In this document: in pieces, positions 1 through 10,916 of the stretch | Numbering within the stretch: position 1 is the first letter of the stretch | Layout: each line of letters starts with the position of its first letter | Assembly (NCBI GenBank): GCA_001557505.1 | Contig: LSAX01000006.1 | Location: 3,472,001-3,536,000 of the forward strand | Direction: 5' to 3' | Source of the DNA: Reticulascus tulasneorum | Taxonomy: Eukaryota > Ascomycota > Sordariomycetes > Glomerellales > Reticulascaceae | Length of the DNA stretch: 64,000 bases | Position numbers and translations under genes: made by a program | The notes under the pieces: generated by a model | What the model was told of the DNA's origin: nothing | Databases searched by the model: none | Seen by the model: the letters and a program-made list of their open reading frames with translations, nothing else

Positions 1-2028
1 GATCTCTCCTTTGAGGGTTGATAACAGCTGAAGGCATCGGGTCGCAAGCCTCTCGTGGGCCGCTTGTTCGTCAATCCAGAACTCGTTGGTATTCTTTTTC
101 GATGGGTCTACAAGAAAGTCGCGAAAGGATAGGTGAAAGGTCCGGATGGGAGCATCTGCCTTGGAAGGAATGGAGAGAACAGAATGGAGAGAGTGGAGCT
201 GGCCATGAATGACTCCGAGGGGCATGTCTAAAAGTTGTGAGAGAGCCGATGCGGAGAGTGGCTCTGCAAGAAGGATAATTGCACCAACAATAATTCGAAA
301 TCTCTCAAGCAGGTATCCCTTCTGTAAATCGCTCTTTCCAAGTACAAGCTGATTAAGAACAGGCAAGTACGTGTGATCGAGCCTGTCTAGCTCAGAGGGA
401 CGAGACGTTGCATGATAATCTAGAAGCTTCTGCAACTGCCCGGCGGGGTTGCACCATGCGGGATCGTCAAGATATCGACATATGGTGGCAGCAAAGATAA
501 AGAGCGGGTCGGCTATGCGGATGAGAGTTTCGATATGTTGACCAGGCCAGTCCGACGGGAGCTCTAAGCCTTCAAAGGCGTCAGGATTATAGTCGTCGCG
601 AATCGTCGCTAGTTCAAACTCGAAAAAGACTCGAAGATCATGCGTGAGGATGGGTCGCGGTATGTCGTGGAGAACGAAATCTTGATAGCCGCCAATGATC
701 TTTTTAAAGCCTAGACGGATCGGCAGCTCGGGCCGACTTGTTAAGAACGTTAGTAAGCGGACTGATGGGAGCGTCCTGGCCTGGGATAAGAGATATATGA
801 TGGCCATGATGTCTCTGTCTCCATCGCACTCGTCGAGGGCATCAATGACAAGGACAAGGGTCTGCGGGGCCCGCGTGTTAGTAAGGCCATGTAGAATCAG
901 TTTCTCAAACTGTTCTCGTAATGCCTTGGTAGGAAGGCCAGGATCGGCGTCGATAGCGGTCCGGATTTGCCGCGCGACGCTGGGTACCTTCGTTGCAAGC
1001 TGGGCGGCAAGGGTGGTGAACAGCCGGGCGGCGTGCCCTCGGTCGGCCTCGCCCCTTTTAAAGAAAAAGCTGGCGCCGAGCAGGCCACGCTCGTGGAAGC
1101 GCTGCGCAACGGTGCGGGATACTGTGGACTTCCCCGTACCAGCCATGCCGTTCAGCCAGAATATGGATTTTCCACCAAGGTCCTCCGCCCATCGTGTGAC
1201 CTGGCACAGAAGGTCGAGGCGTGTCTCGGGGTGGCAGCGTGCGTTGTGCTCCTCGGTGCGGGAGTCAAACGCTGCCCCGTCTGCCACTGGTATCGGCGCA
1301 GGTTTGGTGGCTTTGTCAATCTTATCCCGCAGTCGTCTCAATGCCTCCACTCTTCCCTCGCCGTAGTCAAGCCGCATTCGGACTTCGAGGACGCCGAGCA
1401 GTGCATAGGCCATGTCCTCTCCCCGTGTTGTCTCACGGCGATCCACCCAGGACATCCGGTCCGACACGCTGAAGTCGGAAAGCTGGCTGCTTTTCAGGGC
1501 TTCAATGGGGATTTGAGTCACGTCGTGGATGATCTTCTTAAGGGAGCTCTTGTTCCCAAGCAGCGTGCCTCCCCGGGAGAAGAACTCTACCGATGCCGGT
1601 GCGAGGAGTTCCTGGAGCGTCCACCCGCGAGTGAACCAAAGACTGTTTCTAAACGCCTCCTGCCAATGCTGCTCTGCAGGCTGGGTCGCAGGGCAGGATA
1701 CGTCGTCGAGATAGACGTAGCACCGCTCTGCATTACGGTACCAGTGGAACATACTATTGATGGCCTCCTGCAGCTCGACGGCGTTTTTCTTATCGATACA
1801 GCATGTATCGACCCAGAAGTGGGATAGACCGTCGCGCGAGGCTTGCTCGCCGCAGAAACGGATCTTATGATAGCCTCGCTTGTTCAGTCCGGTGCCGTCA
1901 TTGAGCTCTTGCAGGGTAACCTCCCCCGAGTCCCATCGGTGGGAGAGGATCGCGTACGGGGGCATCCTCGTGTGGAGGTACTCAGTAAGGCGAATGGCCC
2001 CCGTGGCGTCGCGATGCAATAAACGCAT
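1..2028 (-). CDS. HET-NACHT NLR-type protein, N-terminal 676 residues (runs off left edge)
   Basis: This minus-strand frame is open from the ATG at 2028 to the window edge with no intron. Residues about 20-190 carry the HET signature in order: YAILSHRW, EVTLQEL, FWVDTCCIDK, AINSMFHWYRNA, WFTRGWTLQELLAP, RMSWVDRRETTRGEDMAYALLG. A NACHT domain follows, with Walker A GMAGTGKST near residue 295 and Walker B LVLVIDALDEC near 390. The stretch ending FLVDP near residue 650 usually precedes WD40, ankyrin or TPR repeats in this family. That repeat sensor would lie outside the window. Fungal HET-NACHT proteins (the HNWD group of Podospora, for example HET-E and HET-D) act in the cytosol in self/non-self recognition and trigger regulated cell death. 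That role is inferred here from domain order. Partial because of the window edge; no internal break seen. Confidence 0.93.
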   Translation of the reverse strand, partial: MRLLHRDATGAIRLTEYLHTRMPPYAILSHRWDSGEVTLQELNDGTGLNKRGYHKIRFCGEQASRDGLSHFWVDTCCIDKKNAVELQEAINSMFHWYRNAERCYVYLDDVSCPATQPAEQHWQEAFRNSLWFTRGWTLQELLAPASVEFFSRGGTLLGNKSSLKKIIHDVTQIPIEALKSSQLSDFSVSDRMSWVDRRETTRGEDMAYALLGVLEVRMRLDYGEGRVEALRRLRDKIDKATKPAPIPVADGAAFDSRTEEHNARCHPETRLDLLCQVTRWAEDLGGKSIFWLNGMAGTGKSTVSRTVAQRFHERGLLGASFFFKRGEADRGHAARLFTTLAAQLATKVPSVARQIRTAIDADPGLPTKALREQFEKLILHGLTNTRAPQTLVLVIDALDECDGDRDIMAIIYLLSQARTLPSVRLLTFLTSRPELPIRLGFKKIIGGYQDFVLHDIPRPILTHDLRVFFEFELATIRDDYNPDAFEGLELPSDWPGQHIETLIRIADPLFIFAATICRYLDDPAWCNPAGQLQKLLDYHATSRPSELDRLDHTYLPVLNQLVLGKSDLQKGYLLERFRIIVGAIILLAEPLSASALSQLLDMPLGVIHGQLHSLHSVLSIPSKADAPIRTFHLSFRDFLVDPSKKNTNEFWIDEQAAHERLATRCLQLLSTLKGEI

Positions 2029-3317
2029 GATGCAAATCGCTGATCCGCACGAGGCAAGTCACCAGTGGGAAAGTGGTTTGGAGCATCTAGTTTGGCGGAG
2101 TGGTGCCGTTTCTTGCCCTCGAATTCAGTGAACCCATGCGGGGCTGGGCCACGGGGATCGGTGTTAATTCCAGCGACAGGCAGCAAGGCAAAGCAGCCTC
2201 CCGCCAGGCAAGGCTACGCATAACTCAACACTGCACAGCGTGGCATAGATGCGGATGAAGGTATCACTACTCGAAGCAGCAAAGCCCATCGCATGCGCGA
2301 CCGGATTCCCGGAGCATTGTGTCTCTAAACGCTGGCGGCGCCCCTCCGCTCCGCGCTTGGCGCTATTAGTGCTCCCCGCCAGAAGCTAACTTTACCTAAG
2401 GTAGGTAAGGTGCTAGTCATAATCTAATTACTTCATGTATCGCTGCTATTTTGCATCTTCATCCAGTTGAAACCCCCGGAAACCTGCCTCCCACGAGAAC
2501 ACGATTGTGTATCCAATTAACCCTGATAGGATCGTATTAGCTAGATAGGAAGTCAATCTTTCAATGAACGCGAAGAGAGTTTCAGTTTCCCGACTATGTC
2601 TCATAACTCTTACAGTAAGCCTGTGGTTTCGGCCACACTACCAAGACAAGATAGCACCATGACAGACCAAAGGCCCTTTTATGATAGGGAATTCCACTTT
2701 ATTAGGCGGCCGTAAGTAATACTCTTGTCCACGACCTGTCTAGCACCGGAGAGAGTGCATCAGGTCACAAAAGATGATCTACACTTCATGCATCCATTGG
2801 AAACATCTCCGCATTCTGTAGACCGTTTCCTTAGGTAAGGCGGTGAAGAGTATCAGCCAGCCAGCCAAGGCAACAAGATCCTTCATTTGGTTGTGACGTA
2901 TCTGCTATCCTCGTAGTATACTTTACACATCTTCGGAACGCCCAGCAACTCAAGCCAAGACTGCCACACATGACGCCGCGATCTGCTACCGGTACGCATC
3001 CAGCTCCAACAAAGACCAAACATTGCTGATCTTGCCGTCGAAGAATCTGTAGATGATGTGCTAGTGAACATCTACATCCCTTCCCATTGGGCTCTGTTCC
3101 CGGGATGCGGAGCAGCGGCTTGACAGGCGTCCCGGTGTCCCGGTAATACGCAACCGAGGCATCGCCAGATGCCTCTCTATGTCGACAACCAGAGCCAGGT
3201 CAGCACACTCCGCGAAGCAGCCCAGATGAAGAGCAAAAGGTGAAGGGGGAAACTGGCATCCCGATATCAACTAGCGATCTAGGCGTCCATTGTGCGTTGA
3301 TCATCTTTTCTGCTGCC
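2029..3317. other. Intergenic stretch upstream of the HET-NACHT gene
   Basis: No supportable gene was found. A palindromic ACCTAAGGT/GGTAGGTAAGG cluster sits at 2392-2412. The part between about 2830 and 3317 lies downstream of the kinesin remnant on the same strand and shows only short, frame-broken coding-like pieces. It may be decayed continuation of that remnant, but I could not align it. Confidence 0.5.
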
Positions 3318-3566
3318 TCACTCGTTTTCAATCTCGCGAACCTCAATGCGTTTTGCCCGCAAACTGACGCTTATGCTGCTGAGTGTGTCTAGATGGTAGC
3401 TTAGGATAGGCGCAAGGTTAAGAATCATGGTGGTAATGTCATAGTCCTGGCTGAGGCTAAGAGTTCTGGCCATCTTGGATTCTCGGTATGGCATCCGTTT
3501 GTCCCCTCGTGAGATTGCACCAATGCATTGCGACAACACAAACAATAACGAATTGGGTCCGTAGTA
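3318..3566 (-). pseudogene. Kinesin motor-domain fragment (C-terminal end of the motor), degenerate
   Basis: The minus frame between the stop at 3567-3569 and the stop at 3318-3320 encodes about 82 residues in the order expected at the end of a kinesin motor. The segment NSLLFVLSQCIGAIS matches the helix that normally reads N(K/T)SL..L..VI.AL. RMPYRESKMARTLSLSQ matches the conserved PYR(D/E)SK(L/M)TR segment, MILNLAP matches the strand after it, and DTLSSISVSLRAKRIEVREIENE matches the TL.(Y/F)A.R.K.I end of the motor. No P-loop (GQTGSGKT) or DLAGSE is readable upstream, where stops interrupt, and no neck or stalk follows. I read it as a relic and not an active gene. A gene with badly placed introns cannot be fully excluded. 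Confidence 0.6.
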
Positions 3567-4086
3567 TTAAATGAAGCTGATGCATAGATCCATGGAGGAT
3601 TATGATGACTGATCGCCCCAATCTCACAACCTTGTTGCTAAATTCCCTTATTCAGTTGGGTATGTAAGGTACGTACCGGGGCCTTCTGTGGTTCTGTGGC
3701 GGACGACCCCGTTCTTTCCTTTTTTGCGGGGGTAAAATTTGTGACGCAGCCCCAATTTTTTGTCATCTTCGGATTTTCCTCGCACGCTCGGGGGACGAGT
3801 ACCAAACCAGCATATCTTTCCCCGTCTCCTCTACCACGTCGCGATTCGTTGCCTCCGTCTTCACGCATCTCCTCCTCTCTTCCCTCTAGAGCGGTCTGTG
3901 GCGCATTGGCATCGCGGATCCTCAATATCATGCCCACCTCCTTCGCAAAAACCACCTAGAGTCGAGTCTCTTCTCAAGGTCCGGAGACCGACCCTCTGAA
4001 TCGCACCCCCAATCATTATCGCCGCCTTCCCGGATCTTGATTGGGCTCAACCAGAGTTCAATCTTTGGTCAACCACCACGCCCATC
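3567..4086 (+). promoter_or_regulatory. Presumed promoter and pyrimidine-rich 5' leader of the BTB-like gene
   Basis: The stretch from about 3715 to 4086 is rich in T, C and CT runs ahead of the ATG at 4087, as is common for the transcription start region of filamentous-fungal housekeeping genes. The frames open here on both strands have no family resemblance. No TATA box was recognised. Confidence 0.4.
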
Positions 4087-6630
4087 ATGGCACCGCAGAA
4101 CGGTACCTCAAAACCTCGAAATGGAGTTGCTGGTAGACCGTTGGCGAGCAGACCTGTGCCTGCAATTCCTCTGACCTTCACGCCGCGCCGCCCCGTCCCT
4201 GCTCCGACCAAGCCTTCACCGGCTTCGCACCCAATAACAAACGGATCGGCACTCAAGAATCAACCTCTCGCAGACTCTCCACAAGACCTTCCGAACCCGA
4301 TCGAACCGCAGGTTGTTAAGAGTGAGGGAAACGCTGCTGAGGTCAAGGTTGCTCCCGCCACCAACGGAGAGGGGAAGCCTGGTAGGCAACAAACATCAAC
4401 ATGGCATCGCGGGAATAGGAGTTGCTCACATATGACAGACATCTCCGTTGCCCGCCCTACCTCCGCCGATAGCGAGAACGCGAAATCATTTTTGTCTGGT
4501 ACGGCTCCAGAGCCTGTCATTCATAATCAGCAGGAAAACACGGTTCCAGGTGGGCCTATGCCCGTCACCGATCTATGCCAAGTTCGATGCTCACAGTTTG
4601 TAGACAAACCTACCACCGAACTTCCAGCCCTCGAAAAAGCTGCAGAACACGGTACGATCTACCTGGATGCTAATATGGTTATGCATTTTTACTAACTATG
4701 ATTAGGGACCCCGGCGCCTCCACCTGCCACGGTACGACTGCCTCCCATCGTCTCTCCTCCTCGAAACCAGATGCCACCGACCTTTCATCCAGCCTCACGG
4801 CCGCCGAACCTCCTCACCAACGGAGATGTCGGTAGAGTTCCTCGTCCGGTCCTCAACGGTCCGCCACGCATGCATCATCCACACCCAAGCAATGGCAGTC
4901 TTCAGTTTGGCGGCTTTGGCTCCAACAGCTCTTCTCCCGCTCCTCCTCATTCTGGCGGTATTGCCCCTCCACCCGGCATGCCTCATGATGGGAGGCGTCC
5001 GTTCTATGGGCATAACGGCGCAGGGAATGGCTTTCCTCCACAGATGCCCTACGGTACCGAGTTTGTGCCTGTGACTGGTCTGGATGCATATGGCAGACCT
5101 GTTCCCGCTCACAACGGAATGGATGCTTACACTCCGTACGTGGCTACGTATGGCCCTTCAACACCGCACAGCTTCCAAGGGTCTCACTCTTCGGCTCAGG
5201 CCGAGGAGAACGGAGCGTATAGCCAACACCCAGTTGCCACTGGTCAGAATGGCAGCGCTGCCCAAGATGACCATCGTACGCAGCAGCACCCTACCAGAGG
5301 CTTTGGTGGCCCACCTCCACAGAGAATGATGCACGCGGCAATGCTGCCACCCCACCTCGTACATCATATGGCAGACGGTCAAGGATCTGATGGACTTACT
5401 GGCTACATGCAATCGCAGTTTCGAGACACTGCATTCGCCGATTGCACCCTTGAGCTGCGTTATCTGGATGGCCGTGCCCCTGTAGTGCGAATCCCTGGTC
5501 ACCGTCTAATTCTTGCTCGAAGCCAGCCTATTCGATCCATTCTAGAATCCGCGTCTGGGGTCTCCGACTCTGGCCCTTACGGACAAGCCATGCGCAGTAT
5601 TGGCCTTGCGTCAGACGACAAATACCTACGTTCCGATGCTTTCTGGATGGCGGTGCAGCGACTCTATGCATTCCCACTTCTCGCCATCCCCGAGCCAGAT
5701 GGTGGGCTTACTCTTGCGGGTAGTTCCAGCGACCGATTCGATTTTGCCTTGGGATATGCGGCATCAGGTCATTTACTGGGATGGAGCTCAGTTGTCGTGC
5801 GCGGCATCGAGATTGCGACTCACCTTCTAAGCTGGTTCACGCTTGAAAAGGCACTCGAATTTGCGCTTGGAGATCAAACCGGTCGCGGTTCGGCGGATCG
5901 TCACACTCAGTTCACCTACGGCGAACCAGTGCAGATCCTCATGAACGGTATTATCTCTTTCATCATCAACAGTTTCCCAGCAAATTTCTCCCTTGACGCA
6001 AATGTCGACAGCCCACAGAAGTACGCCCGGCTGCCCGCTGTTCCCGTGGCTTCACCATTAATGAAGTCGAATGGCCCGCCAATCGCCCGTGGAACTTGCG
6101 TCCACCTTGGGCCGGGACGTCGGCTGAGGCCAACACACATCAAATTTGGGGACATGTCTCCTTCGGCAGGAGCAACCGATGGCGCCAACGCCATTCCCGA
6201 GGCTGCTATACTCACGCCGCAACAGCGCATGGTCCATGCTACACTATCCCGAGTGCTGCTAAACCTTCCTTTCGCGTTCTTGAAGCCTGCCTTGGAGTCT
6301 AGTGGATATGGCAACGTCTCAGGCTGGGCCAACACCGAGGCTCGACATCAAGTCATGAGAGACGTGGTGGCGGAGCGGGAGTCAAGGAGATTCCGAGCGG
6401 TAGAGGCCATCGAGGCTGGCCTAGTGCCAGACTCCGAAACCATTCGCCGGGCACTCCAAAGTGTCGAGCCTAGACAAAACGATGAGTGGCATATCCTGGG
6501 ATGGCAGGAGGAAGTCTTGTCCTATGGAATGGCGGATACACCTTCTCTGAGTCGGACGTGGGTTCCCCTGAAGGCCACTGGGCACGAGTTCCAACAGTCT
6601 GTTGACACACCAGCCGCTGCCTACCCCTGA
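4087..6630 (+). CDS. 829-aa protein with a BTB-like segment, function unknown
   Basis: Two exons, 4087-4651 and 4706-6630. The 54-nt intron has donor GTACGA, branch ACTAAC and acceptor TTAG, and splicing keeps the frame. Residues 1 to about 410 are low-complexity, rich in Pro, Gly, His, Asn and Gln, and probably disordered. Near residue 422 a BTB/POZ-like stretch begins (FRDTAFADCTLELRYLDG, then IPGHRLILARSQPIRSILE), which resembles the start of a BTB fold where the partner is usually recognised. The remaining roughly 330 residues are globular and mostly helical with no motif I recognise. The ATG at 4087 is the first in frame, after a pyrimidine-rich leader. A scaffold or adaptor role would fit a BTB protein, but nothing here proves it. 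Confidence 0.88.
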
Positions 6631-8185
6631 GGCCGGTGACGGGGCATCACAAGACTTTACGAGTTATGACACAGGAAAAATGAGTCTGGGCAGGTTGCAT
6701 TCGCATTTGAATTACGACCAAAAGTAATCATTCTCTTTTCGCACCTTTTCTTTGCGATGGTTGAGCATTGCGTCAGGTGTTGATTCTTCCGGCATAGGGC
6801 TCGAAAGTTCGGGTCAGCCTCTGCATTTCAGCATTCCGCCCTAAGAAGAGATAGGTTCGCGTTTAAACCGACCTGTTCTGTCGATTCTGTGTGTTTGGTA
6901 GTTCAATTAGGTACCTGACTGGACAAATTCGGAAGGAGGGTGAACAAAATGGATCTTTTCCAGGACTCCTTTTTTTTTTCAATATGCGAACGTTGGCTTG
7001 AGGTATAGGGGAGGAACACAAGTGGCTCCGACATGGGCAAGGTGCAAAGAGCTGTGATACGAATCGCGAGGCGTTGAGAGATGCGAAAGCGTCGCTGGAG
7101 TGCTAGCGAGTAGTTGAACATGGAAGTGAGGTTTAATACCCAAGTACGTGAGGTTGACATCAGTTTCCAGTCCTCAGCTGGGCCGCTTACTGGTGATGGC
7201 CCGAAGGGGGGAGGGAGGTGAACCGTACGTGCTACCGTTCAGAGGAGGTACAGAGGGACTGAGGTCCGACTTTGACATTGTTGTGCATGGTGAGGTAGAC
7301 TGCTGGCCCTTTGGCCTTGCGTTGTAGGAGGCAGTGAGGGTGGATGTGAGAAAAAATGCGGACTCGAAATTGCCATCCTCGTGGATAGCCACCAGCTCCT
7401 AAGGTAGATAGCAAACCGAGAGCTTCCCTAAGGTAATTAATGCAGGAGCCACGCTTTTCCCTATTAGACACGCGATACATCAAATGCGCACTTTCGCCGG
7501 TCTAGGGTCCAAGATCTGATTTCAAGTAAACAAACGCCAGCTCGATACAGGAACCAAGCCCGAGCTCTGAGCAAACAATGTTTATCAGTCGCATGAAGCT
7601 TCATTTAAAGACTCGGGTCTTAATGTGTGGGGAAGCCAGGGTCGTCTCCATGTGCTATGTAATTACCTTAGAGAGATAATTAGGTATCCTGGTGCTGCCC
7701 CGCCATTGCTGGCTGGCCTGCCTATCAGCTATCAGCGCGACGCTTCATTGAGTGCAGTGGCTTCGAAGCCGAGGCACATGCCAATCCAGTCTAAATCCGT
7801 GCAGTCTTCGGGCGCCATTCAACCCGTTATTTCATCCCACTTTACCAGCACATTTGCGACACTAGGGAAGAGCTCTAGTCCCTCATTCCAACGCGAAAGT
7901 CTGTCTCCCGCCATAAACACTCCCCCATCTGTTTCTGATAACGCGACGAGCACACTCTCTTCTACCTCAACAACTTGCCAATCTTTGGTTGAGAGAATCG
8001 AAAAAAGTGTGGGGCTGATGCTCCAGAGAAGCCAGGTAGTTCCCAGGCTTATGTAATTACCAGGATACCATGATCGCAACTAACTACCTAGATAGATAGG
8101 GACGACCGTCTCGGCAGCACGTTGATTGAAACGAAGCTTCATCCGCGATACTGAACTCAAGCTGTAACAACGGCATCGGATTGCA
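6631..8185. other. Intergenic stretch with a repeat-bounded segment
   Basis: This holds the 3' region of the BTB-like gene and the promoter of the TMEM135-like gene. The open frames at 7625-8056 (+) and 7819-8079 (-) overlap each other and show no family motif, so I leave them out. The TAAGGTA-type motif recurs at about 7400-7435 and 7660-7690. Confidence 0.5.
7683..8069. repeat. Segment bounded by an 11-bp perfect inverted repeat (MITE-like candidate)
   Basis: GGTATCCTGGT at 7683-7693 is repeated in reverse complement as ACCAGGATACC at 8059-8069. Both copies lie next to a TGTAATTACC string (about 7658 and 8052). The interval of 387 bp is in the size range of a miniature inverted-repeat element. 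No clear target-site duplication flanks it, and chance is possible for an 11-mer. Confidence 0.25.
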
Positions 8186-10094
8186 ATGGCTTCCAGCGCG
8201 TCCTCCTCGTCGCGACCACCAGGTTCAACGGGCACTCGCCCGGCGGCGTCTCCAGCTCCACGACCCGGCGGACCATCACGACTTCCCGCAGCCAAGACCG
8301 TTGCCGATCCGGTGCTACGAAATACATTGCGATACACGATATCCGCTCGGGAGTATGCGTCATTACATAAATATGTCCTCTCCCGGTCGCGCGTGCTCAA
8401 GAAGGCGGCACCGAGCGTCGGGACGGTGGAGCGCATCTTGGACGGCGATAAGGGCAATCCCGGAAAGCAGCCTGCGTCGAACACCGTCAGCGTTGGTGGA
8501 GACGACTATAATGCAAGGGCAGTTCGGCACTCTTTGAGAGTATTCTTTGGGACGGCTTTGGCGATGAAGACTTGGGCGTTGATTTCGAAGAAGATGATGG
8601 CGGGAAAGCAAGAGTGAGTAGCCTTTGGCCATTCCAATCGCCAGATATATATGGCTGCAGGCAGGGTATCCAAGCTGGTAGACTGGCTGCTGACCATCAT
8701 TCTCTGTAGCCCAAACATCAAAGGCCAGAACCAGCCAATGCACAAATCCTCGACTTTCCGACTGTCTCTGTCACTCTCGACGATTCTCCTCCTCTACCGG
8801 ATCCTCTTCCGCTTCCTGACACGCCTCCGCTCTCAGCTCCTCAACCCGGACGCTGCACCCTTCCGGCTGCGAAATCCACGCACTACTGCGACCCTCACCT
8901 CGCCGTATGCCCCCGCCGTGGGCGCATCGCTGGCCGGACTGATGATGGGCGTATACCCATCACAGCAGTTGCGCGTCTCGGTCGCCATTTATACCATGTT
9001 TAGAGCACTGGAGTTTGGTTGGAATCTGTGTGAAGAGGAGGGTATGGTATGGGGCTTCAAGGCCGGTGGAAAGGTCAAGAGGGAGCGGCCATGGTGGTGG
9101 GGCAGTTGGTTGTTGCAGCCGTTTGCATTCGGGCAGTTGCTGCACGCTGTGGTCTTTGATCGCGACTGTTTCCCAATGGTAAGCCTAACCGGAATCGTCG
9201 CCTACGATACAGCCATACTAATGGATTTCTCAGGTGTACGGGAATTTCATTTTCAACAACTCCAGTGCATATCTCCACCTTCGCCCGAAGGATTACCCGG
9301 CACATCTGAAGTGGCCCAAGACCTACGAGGTCGTGGATAATCTGGCCCAGATGGCGAAGCTGAACTGGCCGCCGTTCATTTCGCCCACTCTGTTCCCCAA
9401 CAAGGAGACTCTGCCTGCGGCCTTGTCTGCCGTTGCTCCTCTTACATCCAGCGCTCACCCCATCATCACGTCCCTCTCTTGCGCAACACTTCATCCATCC
9501 GATCCATCATGTCTTCGCACCTATCTCAGTTTTTGGCTCAGCTCCTTCCCCAGCTTGACTCGTTTCTTCCTCATCATCTACACCGTTCTTACCATTCCCC
9601 GCTTCCGATCCCTCTACAACTCTCCCGTCTCGACCCTTAACAAAGTCCTCGCTCGCGCCTTGCGCATGTCAACCTTCCTCACGGGCTCCATATCCACAGC
9701 CTGGGCGTCGATCTGCTTTTTCCAGGCCTGGTTCCCACGCACATTCCTTCCCACACAAAGGTTCTTCCTTGGCGGTTTCCTGGCCGGCCTGTGGGCGTGG
9801 GTTGAGCGACGACAGGGAAGAGGCGTGTTTCTTTATTCTGCCAGGGTCAGCGTCGACTCTTTGTGGAAGGTTGGAGTGAAGCGGAGGTGGTGGAAGGCGA
9901 TGAAAGGTGGCGACGTTTGGGTTTTCGTGGTGGCCTTGATGCTCACGGGCGTTGTATATGAGAGGGACTCGAGGGCGATTAAGGAGAAGAACTGGAGGCA
10001 AGGTATTAGTTGGGTTAGGGGCGAGGGGTGGAAGGATTGGAGTGTCGATGACGAGAACGAGGAGGATGAGGGCCTTATTGAGAAGGATGAATGA
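8186..10094 (+). CDS. TMEM135-like integral membrane protein
   Basis: Three exons, 8186-8613, 8710-9178 and 9234-10094, give 585 residues. Donors are GTGAGT and GTAAGC, acceptors TAG and CAG, and both junctions keep frame. The N-terminus is Ser/Pro/Ala-rich. Several hydrophobic segments follow, for example around SLSLSTILLLYRILFRFL and the Gly-rich AVGASLAGLMMGVYPSQQ. Near residue 386 the motif LHPSDPSCLRTYLSFWL matches the HP...SC signature of TMEM135 proteins, and the later GGFLAGLWAW resembles the Gly-rich helix of the second half. Animal TMEM135 is tied to mitochondrial dynamics and peroxisomal/lipid traffic. The fungal relatives are poorly studied, so the role here is inferred. The C-terminus is acidic (DENEEDEG). 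Confidence 0.85.
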
Positions 10095-10916
10095 GTCCTG
10101 ACTGACCTGTTAATGAACTAATTGTACGGTAAGGATCATGAGTCTATCAGCGAGTTCAGAATGTATCACGTTGTAAGACCATAGATGTCAGGAGCTTATT
10201 AGCTGCGTGGCAGCCTAGTCGCTCATGAATTTATCACATCTACAAAACAAATCAAATGCGAGCTTAAGGGTATGGGGAAGATTGGTTATCAGAGATGAGA
10301 CATCCGTAGTCTGAACAATCATATAAGCACGAGCTATCGCTCAACGTCGTCCAACTGGCGTAAATGAGACGGCTCACTTAAGTGGCTAGTATGGCTGTTC
10401 ATCTAGAGGTAGCCACTTTCATTCAGCCGTTAGACGTTCTCGACCGTCTGTCTCATAAGGATGATATTCCCTGAGTACATGACTACACGACGTTTCTTTC
10501 TGCCTCTAAGTTCGTGCAGTCACACCTATCGCGGCTCGGCGCAGTTAAATATCTCCACTAAGACCATCTAACTTGGTGAGCCGGTTATCATTCAAAAAAA
10601 AAACATTGGTGGGCTTGGCTTCTCCTAACAAAGCCCGTGAAGAAGGACTTTTGAGTAATTGAAACAATTGTGAACTAATGGTGGCTGTACCTCGTAGGAC
10701 TATTGAGTGGCTTTAGCTGAGCCTCGCCCATCTTTCCCTATGCGGAATCTTCAGCCACCTCCCATCCGCTAGCTCTCAGGCCATTTCTCTAGGACCACGA
10801 TACTCCCTCCCTCTCTTTGTTCATGGGGTAAAAATACACGACGCAACCCTGCGCCAAATAACCAATGCTGAGAGCACATGATTTATGTCCAAATCTTCCT
10901 GCTTCCCTAAACAATC
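10095..10916. other. Intergenic stretch
   Basis: It contains the 3' flank of the TMEM135-like gene and the promoter of the phosphoesterase. No coding frame of interest, no RNA gene and no clear repeat were seen. Confidence 0.5.

Noticed and set aside
967..1827. 286-codon plus-strand open frame
   Set aside because: Exact antisense of the HET-NACHT frame, whose motifs are unmistakable; no motif of its own.
7625..8056. 143-codon Ser-rich plus frame
   Set aside because: No motif, non-ATG-dependent extent, lies inside the inverted-repeat segment and overlaps a minus frame of similar quality.
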